A DNA stretch of 64,000 bases from Mesostigma viride (taxonomy: Eukaryota > Streptophyta > Mesostigmatophyceae > Mesostigmatales > Mesostigmataceae): positions 259,501 through 323,500 of the forward strand of contig RPFO01002176.1 of assembly GCA_009746045.1 (NCBI GenBank). Reading direction: 5' to 3'. Made by a program: the position numbers and the translations under genes. Shown here one piece after another: positions 9,401 through 19,761 of this stretch. The notes beneath the pieces were generated by a model. That model was not told the DNA's origin and did not search any database. It saw only the letters and a list, made by a program, of their open reading frames with translations. Numbering within the stretch: position 1 is the stretch's first letter; each line of letters starts with the position of its first letter.

Positions 9401-12400
9401 CTAGGTGTCTACCGGCGGGGGCAGGCTGGCCTGCTTGCCGTAGGGGTTCATCATGTGATAGAGCAGTTGGTACTGCTCAGGTGCTAGCTGGGGCACCTTG
9501 GTCAACGCATCCGCGGCGTTGGCCTTGTCCGGCACATGATTGGTAGACTCCCAGTAGGTGCACTCCTGTTTCAGGATCACCCAGTCCAAATCAGTATGCA
9601 CAGCATAAGGGTTGTCAAGGAAACTGAGGAGAGATTGACTGTCGGTGTGCAAGTGAGCCACCACCCCAGCCTGACTGCCTGCTTGCTTCTGTAACCAAAC
9701 CAGGACATGATTGAGATACCTGGCATGTAGCACAGCTGACACAACTGCCCTGCACTCAGCAGCATTGCTACTAACAGCTTTACGCCTATGTAGCCTGCTA
9801 TACCATGAGATGAGTGACATGGGTTGGTCAGCATTTTGTACAAAAAATAAGCCAGCCTCCCTAGCCTGCAGTTGAGTAATCTGCCGTGATTCCATGGAAC
9901 TGTCCATTATAGCCTGAATGTGAATGGGCTTAAAGAGTTCCAGGGAATGCAAGATAAGGGGTGGACCAGCCTGCAGGAGCTTGTTGATAGCCTTGTGGCC
10001 TACCTGCATAAGAACTGCATCATCAACCCTGCTGACTACTGCCAAGTGTGGTGCACAAGTAGAACACAACCACCCCAGCTTGCCCCTAATGGTGGGACAG
10101 TCACAAGGTTTGATTTTAGTCTGCAGCACTTCCTTACAACTGTGCATGTAATCTGATGGAGAGTACATTGCACAGACCCACTGATCTGCTTGCTTCTGAA
10201 GCTGCAACATTGTGCCACAGAACTTAATAGCAATGGTGCCCAGCTCTAGCTGCTTGCCAATCTCAAAAGACTTAGACACGTTGGCAATAAAATCATCCAC
10301 AGCCTGCCTAGGCCCAGCAATAAGCTGATCATCCCCATGCCACACAAACATGATCATGCCATGAGGGTGAGGGACAACAAAGAAGCAAGGGTCTATGTCA
10401 TCATACCGAGCACCTAGCTTCTCAAACACAGCTTGAGCTGACATTCTGAAAATTCTAGGAGCAGATTGCAGACCTTCCACTCCTATGTTGGCTTTCAGAA
10501 ATGGTTGTGGGATATCCTTAGACCACACCTGAGGTGTGTTGACCACATACACCTTCCCATGCCAAACTTGCTCAGCTATTTCAGGTGAGCCTTTCAGAAA
10601 TGCACGTTTAATGTCAGTGGCTTTGCACACATAATCATCACCTTGATTGATGTGCCCTAGAAAAACAGACAGCAAAATTTTAAGAGAAGTTTGCTGAATG
10701 CCAGGTGTATACAGATCTGCCTCTGTCAAATCAGTGGATCCCTTAAACTCAGTCACACAAGGCCTAGCATGGAAAATGACAGAGCCATCTGCTGCTTGCT
10801 TGTGCTTGCACACGAACTTAAGTCTTAGGTGCTTGCTCCCGTTGGGCTTACGCTCTAAGGGAGTGACTGGAGGTGTGTGGGTGGGACTACGTGGATCTGG
10901 AACCACCCATTCATCCATAGCCTTTCTAAAAGCTTCAACCCACTTAGTGAAACCTTCCTGAGTTTGACAGTCCTGGACAATCTGCTCATAGGAGAGGGGA
11001 GACATTTTTGCAACATCATACTTTCCCAATCCAAATGCTTTGGGGTGCAGTTTCTGACTGTGCACCAAATCTGCCACACGTGGCTCGTGCCCAGGTGCAT
11101 ACTTTGGTGCAACAAATTTGACAGTGGCTGGCTGTGTGTCAACCAAAGTCTGGAGTGGTACCTGAAAATGATCAAGTGACACCCCACCCAGGCCCTGTAC
11201 CTCAAGCCTATCACAAGAGATGGTGACACCTGGGTAAGAAATAAATGGATCACCCAACAAAGCATTTCCTGTGTATCCTTCCAGTACCTGAAAAGGTGTG
11301 GGGATACCAAGAATGTTTAAGGTAACCTGACCTTTAACAGTCAAGCTAGCCTGCCCAGAGAAATCAGCCACCCGTTGCCAAGGGGAAGGCTCTAACTCTA
11401 GGTGTGGTACAGCCAATGCACTGATGATGCTAACCTGAGCTTGGGTGTCAACCGCGACTAGAGCTGGATTGTTGTCGCTGTGACCTGCCCTACTCACTTT
11501 GGCTGACCCTGCAGCAGTGTGAGCTTTGGCTCTATGCGCTGCTTGCAGTATGCGGACCGCTTCTGCTAGCCCATGTTTGGACACGGTAGGTATGGGTTGA
11601 GCTGGTACCGCTGAAGGTGTGCTGTCTTGCTGACCACCTTCTTGGTTAGTGCCCTCATTGACAGGTGGTCTAACCTGCTGTGGCTGGCTAGGCTCACTGA
11701 GGGTGACCTGGGGTGCACATGTGTTGTGGCTATCACACTCACCAGTGTGTGTTCCAAACAACCACTCACTGGGTACTCCAGATATACCAGGCAACTGTAC
11801 TGAGCTGTCGACCATCAGCTCTTCCTCCTCTGCCACGTCTGACAGTGGAGTGTAATACAATTTAATCCTGTGAGGTGAGCACTTGTGCACATGCCCAGTG
11901 TCATTGTGTTTCACATGCACAGTCTTGCCTGTGCTGGAAAACTTAAGGATAGTGGCTGGGCCTAACCATGTCCCAACCTTCCCTAGCCCTGACTCCTTAT
12001 AGAAGAGAACTGTGTCCCCTTCCTTGAAGGAGGGGCGTGGATGCTTGGCATCCTTGGCTGCCAATCTGCTGGCAGCGTGGGCACGCTGTGCATTGTACAC
12101 AGCTAGTACCTCAGGTGGGTATATCCCAGCCTGTAACCCATCTGGTGTGATAATACCATAGGGTGTCTGCAGGAGTGGTCGTCTATTGAGTATCTGGCAT
12201 ATCTTAGTAGCCCACAGTGCCCTATCAGCGTATGACCCACTGTCAGCTAACAGGTTCTCACCTTCTTTGGCTACCAAGGTTTTGATAGACCTAATTGCCC
12301 TCTCAATGATACCTTGTCTCTCATGATCTTCTAGCCCAGCCAGGTCTATAGCTTCACAGCCCTCTGCCCCAGCAAGGCAACTAAATTGCTGATCTAACAG

Positions 12401-13000
12401 CAGTGCTTCTACTGGGTAGTACCTGGCTTGTGCTATTAATATAGCTCTGCAACTGAGACTTGTCCATACCAGGGAGAGGTTCTATTGCTGTGTACCTGGA
12501 CCATGCGTCCTTTAAAGCCAGATAGGGCTGTCCCTTAATATGGAACACATCCCCGACCACTCTGCCCTTGCACTTAGGTGGTGTAGCTACATGCCACTTG
12601 GGTGGTTTAGGTGCATACATTTGGCAGTGCTGACAGTGTTTTCTGATCAGCTGACATGCCTTCCTGAGTGCCGTACCTCCCAATGCAGCTGCTACCACCT
12701 CTGCACATGTCTCATGACCATACAGTAAGTGCAGTTGCAATGCCAGCTCCTCATAACTGATGTTACTAAGAGCTTGGGTCATGACCCTGGACACCTTGGG
12801 TATCAAGGAGGTGAACCTGGGTTCACTGTCAGAGGTTTCTGTGTAATACTTCAACACTTTGCCAACCTTGCTTACAGCCTTGACAGCTGAGCATGAAGGT
12901 GGAGAGTGAGAGGTAACAGAGTTAACTTGACATCCTGTCAACATCCTCCCATCCTGTGTCCCTGCCTGGGCAGTGGAGCTGGATATTGGGTGGTGTAGGG
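9401..13000 (-). CDS. pol: Pol of B1: pre-integrase finger, integrase, protease-like, RT, RNase H
   Basis: The frame 9401-12440 is open for about 1000 residues. Its integrase start is in the frame that ends at 12381, so one break lies near 12445. B0 has the intact order there. The domains are the HHCC finger (HLLYGH, CQHCQMY), integrase D-D-E (GDVFHI, LLLDQQFS, IIERAIRSIK) and a basic integrase tail (FKEGDTVLFYKES, GTWLGPATIL). A retropepsin-like segment follows, with VDTQAQVSII (Asp codon at 11447-11449) and ALLGDPFIS. RT has DIKRAFLKG and VWHGDD (10329-10340), and RNase H has MDSSMESR, AECRAVV, TDSQS and ADALTKVP. No DSGA-type protease is found between the zinc knuckles and integrase. The domains look functional, and the frame break leaves activity uncertain. 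Confidence 0.88.
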
Positions 13001-13800
13001 GACACGACTCATCATGACACGTGTGAGGGTGTGAGGACTTACATTTAGGGGCTGCCACGGCTCCTTGGTGCACTTGGCGGGGTCCCCGTGAGGCGGTCCC
13101 AGGCACTTGTGGCAGAGCACCTCCAGGTGCGCAGGTGCTCCTTGTGTTTGTGGCACTTGTCCTTGCTGTGTCCACGACGCCCACAACGCACACATTTCAC
13201 ATCCTTCTTGGGGGTGGAGGACCCAGCCCCAGAAGACTTGTTAGCGTTCCCCCCTGGGGGGGATGACCTACCCTTCCCCTTCCCCTGCCCCTTGCCCTTG
13301 CCCTTGCCCTTGCCCTTGCCCTTGAGGCTCTTAACAAACTGACTCATAAGAGTCTTCACCTCCCCTAGCGTCACAGGACGCTTGTCCTTGGCCTTCCTGG
13401 CCTTACCCTCCTCATCTGATTCCTCCCCCCGGGCCCGCTTGACAGCAGGGGGGAAGAGGTAGAGGGGGGAGGGGCTGAGTCCTGACACAGTGGACCCAGG
13501 GCTAGCTTAACATAATCGAGAGCCTCTTTCATCGACTCCCAATGGGTGGCCAAGCCTGTGGTGATCATGGCAAAGGTGTTACGATCAAGGTTAAGCTTCT
13601 CGAGCAGGGAATGAACAAGCCACTTGTGATCTAGCTTGCTAACCTCGGGGTGGGCCTTCACTGCAAGTTCCCATTTCTTGATCTCTGCTACATAGTTCTG
13701 AGTTTCTACCTTATAAGTTTTCACCCAGTTAAACGCAGAGTACATGTCAACAGTGGTGGGAGCAGACAGCAGGTCATGCAGTCACGCAGAAAATTCTCCC
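13001..13800 (-). pseudogene. gag: Gag core of B1: capsid-like region, short KG tract, zinc knuckles (frame-broken)
   Basis: Reading down the minus strand, the capsid-like helix-rich part (MYSAFNWVKTYKVETQNY...MKEALDYVKLALGP) is in one frame. At a C-run (13454-13459, six C where B0 has seven) the frame changes to AVKRARGEESDEEGKARK, KDKRPVTLGEVKTLMSQF, the KG tract (about 13270-13325) and the CCHC knuckle CVRCGRRGHSKDKC. A further one-base loss near 13130 moves to the frame with CHKCLGPPHGDPAKC. Compared with B0, each break is a single-base difference. This may be true decay or base-calling error in homopolymers. Confidence 0.75.
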
Positions 13801-16042
13801 ATGGCTCCCTACCCTGTGTGTCCTGCCACCTGGGATACCTTTGCTGATATATGGATACCAAGTGCTGGATGGAGGGATTGGATTGGTGGAAGAAATCACC
13901 CTGCATGAGTGCCCCAAACCAGTTCTTGATATTCAGCTCCTCCCTAGCAAGCTTGAGAGAGAGAAGAAGCTGAGCACCCTGCTGCCTAGTATACCCCTCT
14001 GGCAGCCCCCTCACCATAATCCTGTCAATTGGCCTATGCTCGTTATATACTGGCCAGTCCTGAGAGGGTGAAGAGGGAGAGGGAGAAGAAGACCTGCCTG
14101 GGGATGTAGCAGCATTGGCAGTGTGTGGGATGCTAGGTGAGACCTGTGAGGGCCTGCTACGCGTGGCTGGTTGCACTGGGGGGTTAGGTGCCTGCACAAC
14201 ATGTGCTGGTGAAGATGACATGTCCATGCCCCCCTGCACACCCTGACTCTGTGCCTGCCTCTTGCGTGCCCTAGCTGCCTCCCATTGCTCAAAGGTAGGG
14301 GTGAGAGAAACATCACTATCCTCACTGCTAGATGAGCTTGTCTGCTGCACGTCCCCCCCTGCTGGCTACCTGTCTGTACACGCAACCAAGTGGGGAGATA
14401 CATACTTGCTTGCTGCATGCACACCCGGTGCAACGTCTGCACCATCTCCACCATCACGCCCAGGTTCACCCTGATCTTCTTGCCTCGCAGCAAGGTCTGC
14501 AGGGCGGGCAGGAGTGCCTCGCACATCCTCCTGGTCATCGGCTCAATCGAGGGTTGATCGAGCAAATGATAGATGATCGCACACAACAGGCTGGTGTGTT
14601 CAGCCAACCTGTCGTCCAGCCTCTCGCTGGCCACCCCTTGGATACCCTGGGCGCAGCGCTGGACTGCGCGCCAAAGGGTTGGCTCACGGAGTGAGACGAC
14701 GTCATCCCCAGGGATGCGTGCCTCGGCTGTCTCCATGGCCACATCCTCCTCCCCTGGGGGAGATGGATGATCCCTTGCCACGGCCTGGGCCGTGGCAGGT
14801 CCCTTGCCGGCCCTGCCGGGGGCTTGGGACTGCGATGGGGGTGCCGAAGCACCCGCCTTCGCGGGGGGTGGGTGGTGATGGCGTTGGTGTTGTCGGCTGA
14901 TGCCGACGGTGCCGACTCAGCGGCGGGTGTGTCGTGGGGAGGCGGCTGGCGCTTGCCCTCCGCCCGCCTAGGGGTCGCTGCCGCTGTCGCCGTCGCTGCT
15001 GCTGTCGCTGTCGCTGTCGCTACTGGAGAAGACGGGGCGCCCACCGGTGCTGCAGTCTTGGATGCCGCGGCCGGCAAGGTCGCCGCCGACGCCGGGGGCG
15101 ACACAGTTGCAGCCAGCTGCTGCGACGCAGTCGATGTCGCTGCCGAACCAGGGGATGCCGTCGCAGGTCCCCAGCCGACTGGCACGACAGGTGGCATCCT
15201 TGGCATCTCCTCGGCCGGCCGAGGTGGCTTGGCCACCACCGTGGCTGCTGCCACCTGGCGAGCCTCCGAATACATGTCGAGAGCAGTTACACCTTGTCTC
15301 ACGGCCAAGTAATACAGCCGGATCAGAATCGCCACCTGGACATGCGAAAAACGACAATGGACGTCCTCCGGGAGCTCGGCCGCCACCGCCTGAACCGCGA
15401 ACTTGGTCAGGACGAAGCCGCCAGGGAGGGTACTCTGCTGGCGGAGTCGCCAGCCGTCGAAAGGCAAAAATTTGGTGCATTACGCACCGGGATCTTGAAG
15501 GGGAGCTGGCCCCAACCGTCAACATAAACCTCACCTGCGTCCTGGGACGCAGGGGTCGGGTTCGCGCCGAGGCTCATGCCTGCCAGCGCCCTCCCGACAG
15601 AGGTGTTGCCAGACGAGGACCTCGTCTGGCCGGAGGTCACCTCTCTCCTAGGAGAGGGTGAAGCCTCCCCCTCCTCCATAGAGGAGGAATCCTCTTCCAC
15701 CTGTCGCCCTGGGGCGGGTGGCATGAGGTGCGGGGCAACCTCGGACTCGTTGCGAGTCCCGGTGCCCCTGTTCCCCTGGGGGGCAGACTCCTCGGCAGCG
15801 ACAGCTTCACGCTGCCGGCGAGGGGTGTCCGCCACCACCATGCGGTAGGTGACATTTTCGTCACGCTCCCGCGATGGGGAACTGCGAGGAGAAATTCTCC
15901 TCTGAGACGCCGGGAAAGGCAGTCTCGTGGTAATGGGGGGCTCCCGGTTAGCGGGAGGCCGACCCCGACCGTTTCCTGCCCCTCCCCGCTGAAGGGTGGG
16001 GCGGACATTGTTGTTCTTAGCTTCCGAGTTCTTCGGCGCCAT
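13801..16042 (-). pseudogene. N-terminal extension of the B1 polyprotein, before Gag (frame-broken)
   Basis: The ATG at 16042-16040 lies ten bases inside the 5' LTR and starts MAPKNSEAKNNNVRPTLQ. The protein continues over about 740 codons through several frames that join at runs of one base: an A/T-run near 15465, a G-run near 14868 and a G-run near 14355. The first part is Arg/Ser/Pro-rich, then a helical stretch follows (HCRFSHVQVAILIRLYYLAV), then an Ala/Pro/Thr-rich low-complexity stretch. Next are a helical region (LWRAVQRCAQGIQGVASERL) and a Ser-rich acidic stretch before the capsid-like part. I recognise no domain. A long region before Gag also exists in A3, as the separate ORF1. Confidence 0.6.
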
Positions 16043-16052
16043 GTCTAATCCA
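16043..16052 (-). promoter_or_regulatory. Primer-binding site of B1
   Basis: Directly after the 5' LTR the minus strand reads TGGATTAGAC, then the start codon ATG. TGG at this position is the mark of a tRNA 3' CCA primer. I cannot name the tRNA. The site and start codon are almost fused, leaving nearly no leader. Confidence 0.6.
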
Positions 16053-16957
16053 AGTTAGATATAAAGATGTACGTCGGAGACGTTGGGGACTCAGTGTGAG
16101 AGTGATGGCTGCAGCAACGCCAGGGATCGGGCGTTCCTTGTCATTATTCACTCCATATGTGGGCACACATTATATGTCGTGGACACATCACTCACACGAG
16201 ATCCCTAGGACAACTGGACTACGCTCACTTGTCCGCCACGTGTCCAGGTTCTAGAGGCTTCTAGACCTGGAGCAACGTTACTACGCACAACGTCCACTAG
16301 ACTAGTTGCTAGCTGCGTAACTTGCGTACACGTGTGTGCGTCGCGCCACAGGCCGGGCCCACTTCAAATGTTCCGCCGTCCAAGCCAAGTGTGTGACACT
16401 TTTGGTCGTTTTTCGCAAAAAAAAAATAAAATTTCGCACGAGTTCGCGTGATTTTCGCGTGATTTTCGCAAAATTTTCACACATTTTCGCACGATTTCGC
16501 ACGATTTCGCACAATTTTGCATGATTTCGCACAATTTCGCATGGATTTCAACCAAGGGTCGTTTTGGGGAGTGACGTTTGACAAAATTTCGCATGAATTC
16601 ACACACGTTGTGCACATCAAAATTTTTTACCGTCGACATTTTTCACATGAAATTTCGCACAATTTCAGCAAATTTCGCACAAATTCGCACGATTTCAGCA
16701 AATTTCACACGATTTCAGCAAATTTCGCACAATTTCGCACGATTTCGCACGACGAATCACTCTGCAGAGTGACGATCGTCGAAAAAGTCAAAAAAACGAC
16801 CAAAAGTGTCACACTTTTCGGAACATTTGAAGTGGGCCCGGCCCACAACCGGCGCTCGGCACCGTTATTCTGTCTCCGCCAGAATAACTCCGGTCACACT
16901 GTATGTTCCCCTGTGTGGCTCCGGCCACAAGTCAGCCTCGAGGTATCTCAGCTAACT
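16053..16957 (-). repeat. 5' LTR of B1, split by a MITE
   Basis: The pieces are 16053-16350 and 16848-16957, total 408 bp, identical but for about one base to 7977-8384. The duplicated CACA at 16347-16350 and 16844-16847 marks the MITE entry. Confidence 0.92.
16351..16843. mobile_element. 493-bp MITE with perfect 25-bp terminal inverted repeats
   Basis: It starts GGCCGGGCCCACTTCAAATG and ends with the exact reverse complement over 25 bp. Similarity of the two ends continues further in (GTGTGACACTTTTGGTCG in both arms). The 4-bp TSD is CACA. The unoccupied site is seen in the other B1 LTR at 8266-8278. It has no coding capacity. The inside is filled with repeats of the 10-mer RATTTCGCAC and variants, in the same orientation in both halves. 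The superfamily is not clear from ends and TSD alone. Confidence 0.92.
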
Positions 16958-17164
16958 CTTGGTCATGGGGGATGACCAGCTATCTCGGAAAGCACGAACC
17001 GTGGGTGCCACCTTGGTCGTGGAAGTGCCCATTGTGGCCGTGGCCTGGTGAACAGATTTAAGGTTGCTGCCTTGCAACATTGGCTAAGACGCAATGTGAA
17101 AGACCAAGAGCTCAGATACGTTGGGAGCTCTTTCTAACTCGTATTATTGTCTCCTTACTTCTTC

Positions 17165-18352
17165 ATGTCCAACGTGCCGAGGGAACAGGCCATTGAGCCT
17201 TCGCAAAGCCAGAGCTCGCAGCCGCAGCTTCGGGTAGGAGCCCCGGAGCGATCACGACCTTTTCATCCCTACGCTCATCCGAGCACCGCATCAACCTTCG
17301 TCCAGGCGGCGTACCTGGCAAGGGGGCTGGCGAAGAAAGGTTGGGTAGCAGTTTGCGGAACTGCAGCAGGGCCGGCGGCGAGCGACCCCATTGTGATGCA
17401 GATTGAGGCTTCGACAGCTCCCGGCGAATTGTCGCGAGAGGCCGTCGAAAAGTTTGTGTCAATACGGGACGAGCTGTCCTCGACCATTTACGGTCTGGAG
17501 GTGGCTCACCAGGGCGGGCACGTGACCGTGTCGCAGCTGGATTTGGCGCGGGAGGCACTGGGCCAGATCGTGGCCATTGGACTGGGAGCAGCGCGACTGT
17601 TCAACCATCAGGTGGCAACGTCTGTGCTGGGCGCGGGAGTTGAAGTCCCGGACGTGATCAGGCAAGCGCAGGCGCGCGAAGTCGACAACCCCTGGTCGTC
17701 GGCAGAGGTGGTTTCACAAACGTGCGAACACCTCGTGAACATTCTTTTGCAGGAGTCACGGGGTAACGCAGACCGGTGGGTGATAACCACACGACCATTT
17801 GGGATTTGGTCAACACTCGACACACCGCGGGCGGCGGAACCAGACGCACACGATCCAGTGGTCGAGGTCATCACGGGTCGGGAGGTAACGCCAGAAGACT
17901 TCCATTACCAATTCGTTGATCAGCCAGAGGGGATCATCGAACGTTCATCTCAGCAGATAGATCAAGGCGACGGTACCACAGAAGGGTACGCTGCACGACG
18001 TCGTGCTGAGCTGCACGTCCCGCAAGAGCCCGAACACGACTACGGTGGTCGTGGGGCTTGCAACGACAAGCGGGGTGGTGGAACGCGGTGGGTGAGGAAC
18101 CTTGAGTGGGATCGCTCGAGTGGGAGCGAGCCCCGGATCCCAGTGGAGAAGTCTGCAGACGGGCGACCCGTTAGCAGAGTGTTTGGACCCTACGCCGACG
18201 GGGAGGACGCCGCTGGCAGCGACGAGGAGCGGCCAGAGACGCCCATCGCAGCCACTGCTCAAGAGCGAGAGCTGGAGGCAGCGAACCAAGCAGGTGCTGA
18301 GTCAGTAGCTGGGACGGTGCCCACGGCATCCCCCAGCGACGCCAGTGCTTGA
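17165..18352 (+). CDS. ORF1 of A3, protein of unknown function before Gag
   Basis: It spans 395 residues from ATG 17165, the first ATG after the 5' LTR (25 bases in), to TGA at 18350-18352. The N-terminal part is predicted helical (SREAVEKFVSIRDELSSTIY, then LDLAREALGQIVAIGLGAARL). The C-terminal third is acidic, polar and low in complexity. I see no zinc finger, catalytic motif or membrane segment and do not recognise the family. The frame is unbroken, which suggests that it is needed. Gag starts 53 bases downstream in another frame. ORF1 could be a capsid partner, an RNA-binding or an envelope-like accessory protein. None of these can be shown here. Confidence 0.7.
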   Translation: MSNVPREQAIEPSQSQSSQPQLRVGAPERSRPFHPYAHPSTASTFVQAAYLARGLAKKGWVAVCGTAAGPAASDPIVMQIEASTAPGELSREAVEKFVSIRDELSSTIYGLEVAHQGGHVTVSQLDLAREALGQIVAIGLGAARLFNHQVATSVLGAGVEVPDVIRQAQAREVDNPWSSAEVVSQTCEHLVNILLQESRGNADRWVITTRPFGIWSTLDTPRAAEPDAHDPVVEVITGREVTPEDFHYQFVDQPEGIIERSSQQIDQGDGTTEGYAARRRAELHVPQEPEHDYGGRGACNDKRGGGTRWVRNLEWDRSSGSEPRIPVEKSADGRPVSRVFGPYADGEDAAGSDEERPETPIAATAQERELEAANQAGAESVAGTVPTASPSDASA

Positions 18353-18405
18353 GTCAGTTCTTCCTTTTTCCTTCGCCTTTATTGTTGTGTCCCCACTTGT
18401 ATATA

Positions 18406-19757
18406 ATGCCTCGTGGCAAACCGGGCGACGGCGACAAGGGCGAGGAGGGGCACCGGCTGGAGGAGCCAGGAGCCTGGGAAGGGCAAGGAGGCGCTGGTGG
18501 GAGAGGCGATCCCAGCCAGCGACGGCGATGGGGGAAAGCGACCAGGGAGCAAGAGGCGACACGAAGACTCGGTGGAGGAGGCGCGCAAGGCGCGGGCGCT
18601 GGGGCATCTGATGCAATAACGGTGGCGAATGGGCAACCTGCCGTGGAGAAGCGTAAGAGGGACCCCTCTGCTGACGGCAATGGTAAGAGGCCTCATGTGG
18701 ATGTGCTCTCCCCTGTGCCTGCTGGACCAAGTGGTGCTGTTGTTGTGACACCCGCTGTGGTGGAGCCAGTGAAGGCGCTGCCAGGGTCGAGACCTCACAT
18801 GAGTGCTGTCACTGTTATGAATGGACAAAAGCCTCTTAACCCACCACTAGCACAGGAAGCTTTGGACAAGTGGCTAGAGGACATGGAGCTTGTTGTGTTC
18901 TCCGTGGACCCCACTGTCAACCTAGTGCAAGTGTTTCACTCGTCCACGTGCAACAGGGACTCGTCAGAGCGTGTCAGGGAGAAGGCTAGGACTGCTGTCA
19001 AGGATAAGCTAACCTGGGCACAGTTCCTGGAAGGGTTGAGGGAAGAGTTCTCTGACAAGGTTCTCAACCTCACCAACTACTACAAGCACCAGTATGACAC
19101 CTTTGAGATAGTGGGCCCTGTGGCAGAGGAATGGGCTAGGCTCAACCGTATCAGGGACAAGGGGGCCAAGTATGGCTTCCTGGTCACAGATAGGGCCTTG
19201 GCAGACTATTTCCTGGACCGTATGGGTTTGAGTGTGGATGGGAGGAACGGTGCCCGCATGTTTCTTAACCAGACTGATGGCTCCTTGCGTGCTCTGGAGC
19301 TTGTAATCCTCAGCATAAGGAAGCCAGAACCTGCCTGCAAGGCTATCCAGTCCCATGGCAGCAATGCCACCTCCGCTGTGCAGGGCCAAGGTGATGTCCC
19401 CGGGTACCCAGCCCGTGATGGGGCAAGGCCCAACAAGCGTAAGCGCTTCAGGCGCCAGAGGCAGGGGCTCAGGGTGGCAAGGGTGCAGGTCCCCAAGGAG
19501 GGGTTGGGGGCCAGCAAGCTGGTGGTCAGCAGGGTAAGGGTGGCCAAGGGCAAGGCAAGGGCCAAGCTCAAGGCAACCAGGGCAAGCAGGGTGGGCAGCC
19601 TCAGGGAGGCCAGGGGAAGCCTGGCAAGGGTGGGGCTGGGTCTGGGAAGAAGGGTGGAGCATGTTTTGTGTGTGGCAAGGAAGGTCACTGGCGTCGTGAG
19701 TGTCCTGACAGGAAGGCCAAGCCTGCTGGGGCAGGAGGCCAGTCTGGGCAGCAGTGA
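18406..19757 (+). CDS. gag: Gag of A3 with CCHC zinc knuckle (one frame break)
   Basis: ATG 18406 (MPRGKPGDGDKGEEG) starts a charged N-terminal region. A capsid-like helical region follows from about residue 145 (LAQEALDKWLEDMELVVF ... ADYFLDRMGLSVDG), then a basic stretch NKRKRFRRQRQ. The nucleocapsid is in the next frame from about 19461: a Gly/Gln/Lys-rich stretch, then the knuckle CFVCGKEGHWRREC and a TGA at 19755-19757. The shift lies near 19455-19460 and equals -1. It could be a mutation, an assembly error or a real recoding site; no obvious slippery heptamer is seen. The nucleocapsid frame continues into pol past the TGA. Confidence 0.78.
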
Positions 19758-19761
19758 CTAG
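19755..19761 (+). promoter_or_regulatory. Gag-pol stop codon in readthrough context TGA-CTA-G
   Basis: The gag stop is followed directly by CTAG, and the same frame stays open into pol (LATSSPVNSQSPLGEG...). UGA-CUA-G is an established leaky stop context in viral and cellular genes. Here it lies exactly where a retroelement needs to make a minor Gag-Pol product. Readthrough itself is inferred. Confidence 0.6.

Larger units (their letters stand above)
7977..16957 (-). mobile_element. Full-length copia-like LTR retrotransposon B1 inside the A3 5' LTR
   Basis: Its boundaries are fixed by TSD CTTGG (7972-7976 and 16958-16962) and by the empty site in the other A3 LTR. Without the MITE it is about 8.48 kb. 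LTRs are at 16053-16957 (5', minus strand) and 7977-8384 (3'). Both are 408 bp once the MITE is removed, and I saw one mismatch (near 7988/16064), so the insertion is young. Reading on the minus strand, the order is primer site, a long N-terminal region, gag with KG tract and zinc knuckles, integrase, protease-like, RT and RNase H. Despite its youth the coding region has about eight single-base frame breaks. Confidence 0.93.
7506..17139 (+). repeat. 5' LTR of A3, split by B1
   Basis: The LTR pieces are 7506-7976 and 16963-17139 (648 bp together). The second copy of the B1 TSD, CTTGG at 16958-16962, is not counted. The 3' LTR of A3 at 24803-24812 shows the unbroken site TAGCTTGGTCATG, which proves where B1 entered. 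Termini are AGTTAG and CTAACT. The leader after the LTR (17140-17164) does not start with TGG, so no ordinary tRNA primer site can be pointed to in A3. Confidence 0.9.

Noticed and set aside
18345-18611. Overlapping ORFs around 18350-18620 as extra genes
   Set aside because: They are shadows of the A3 gag start. Gag from ATG 18406 leads into the capsid-like region.
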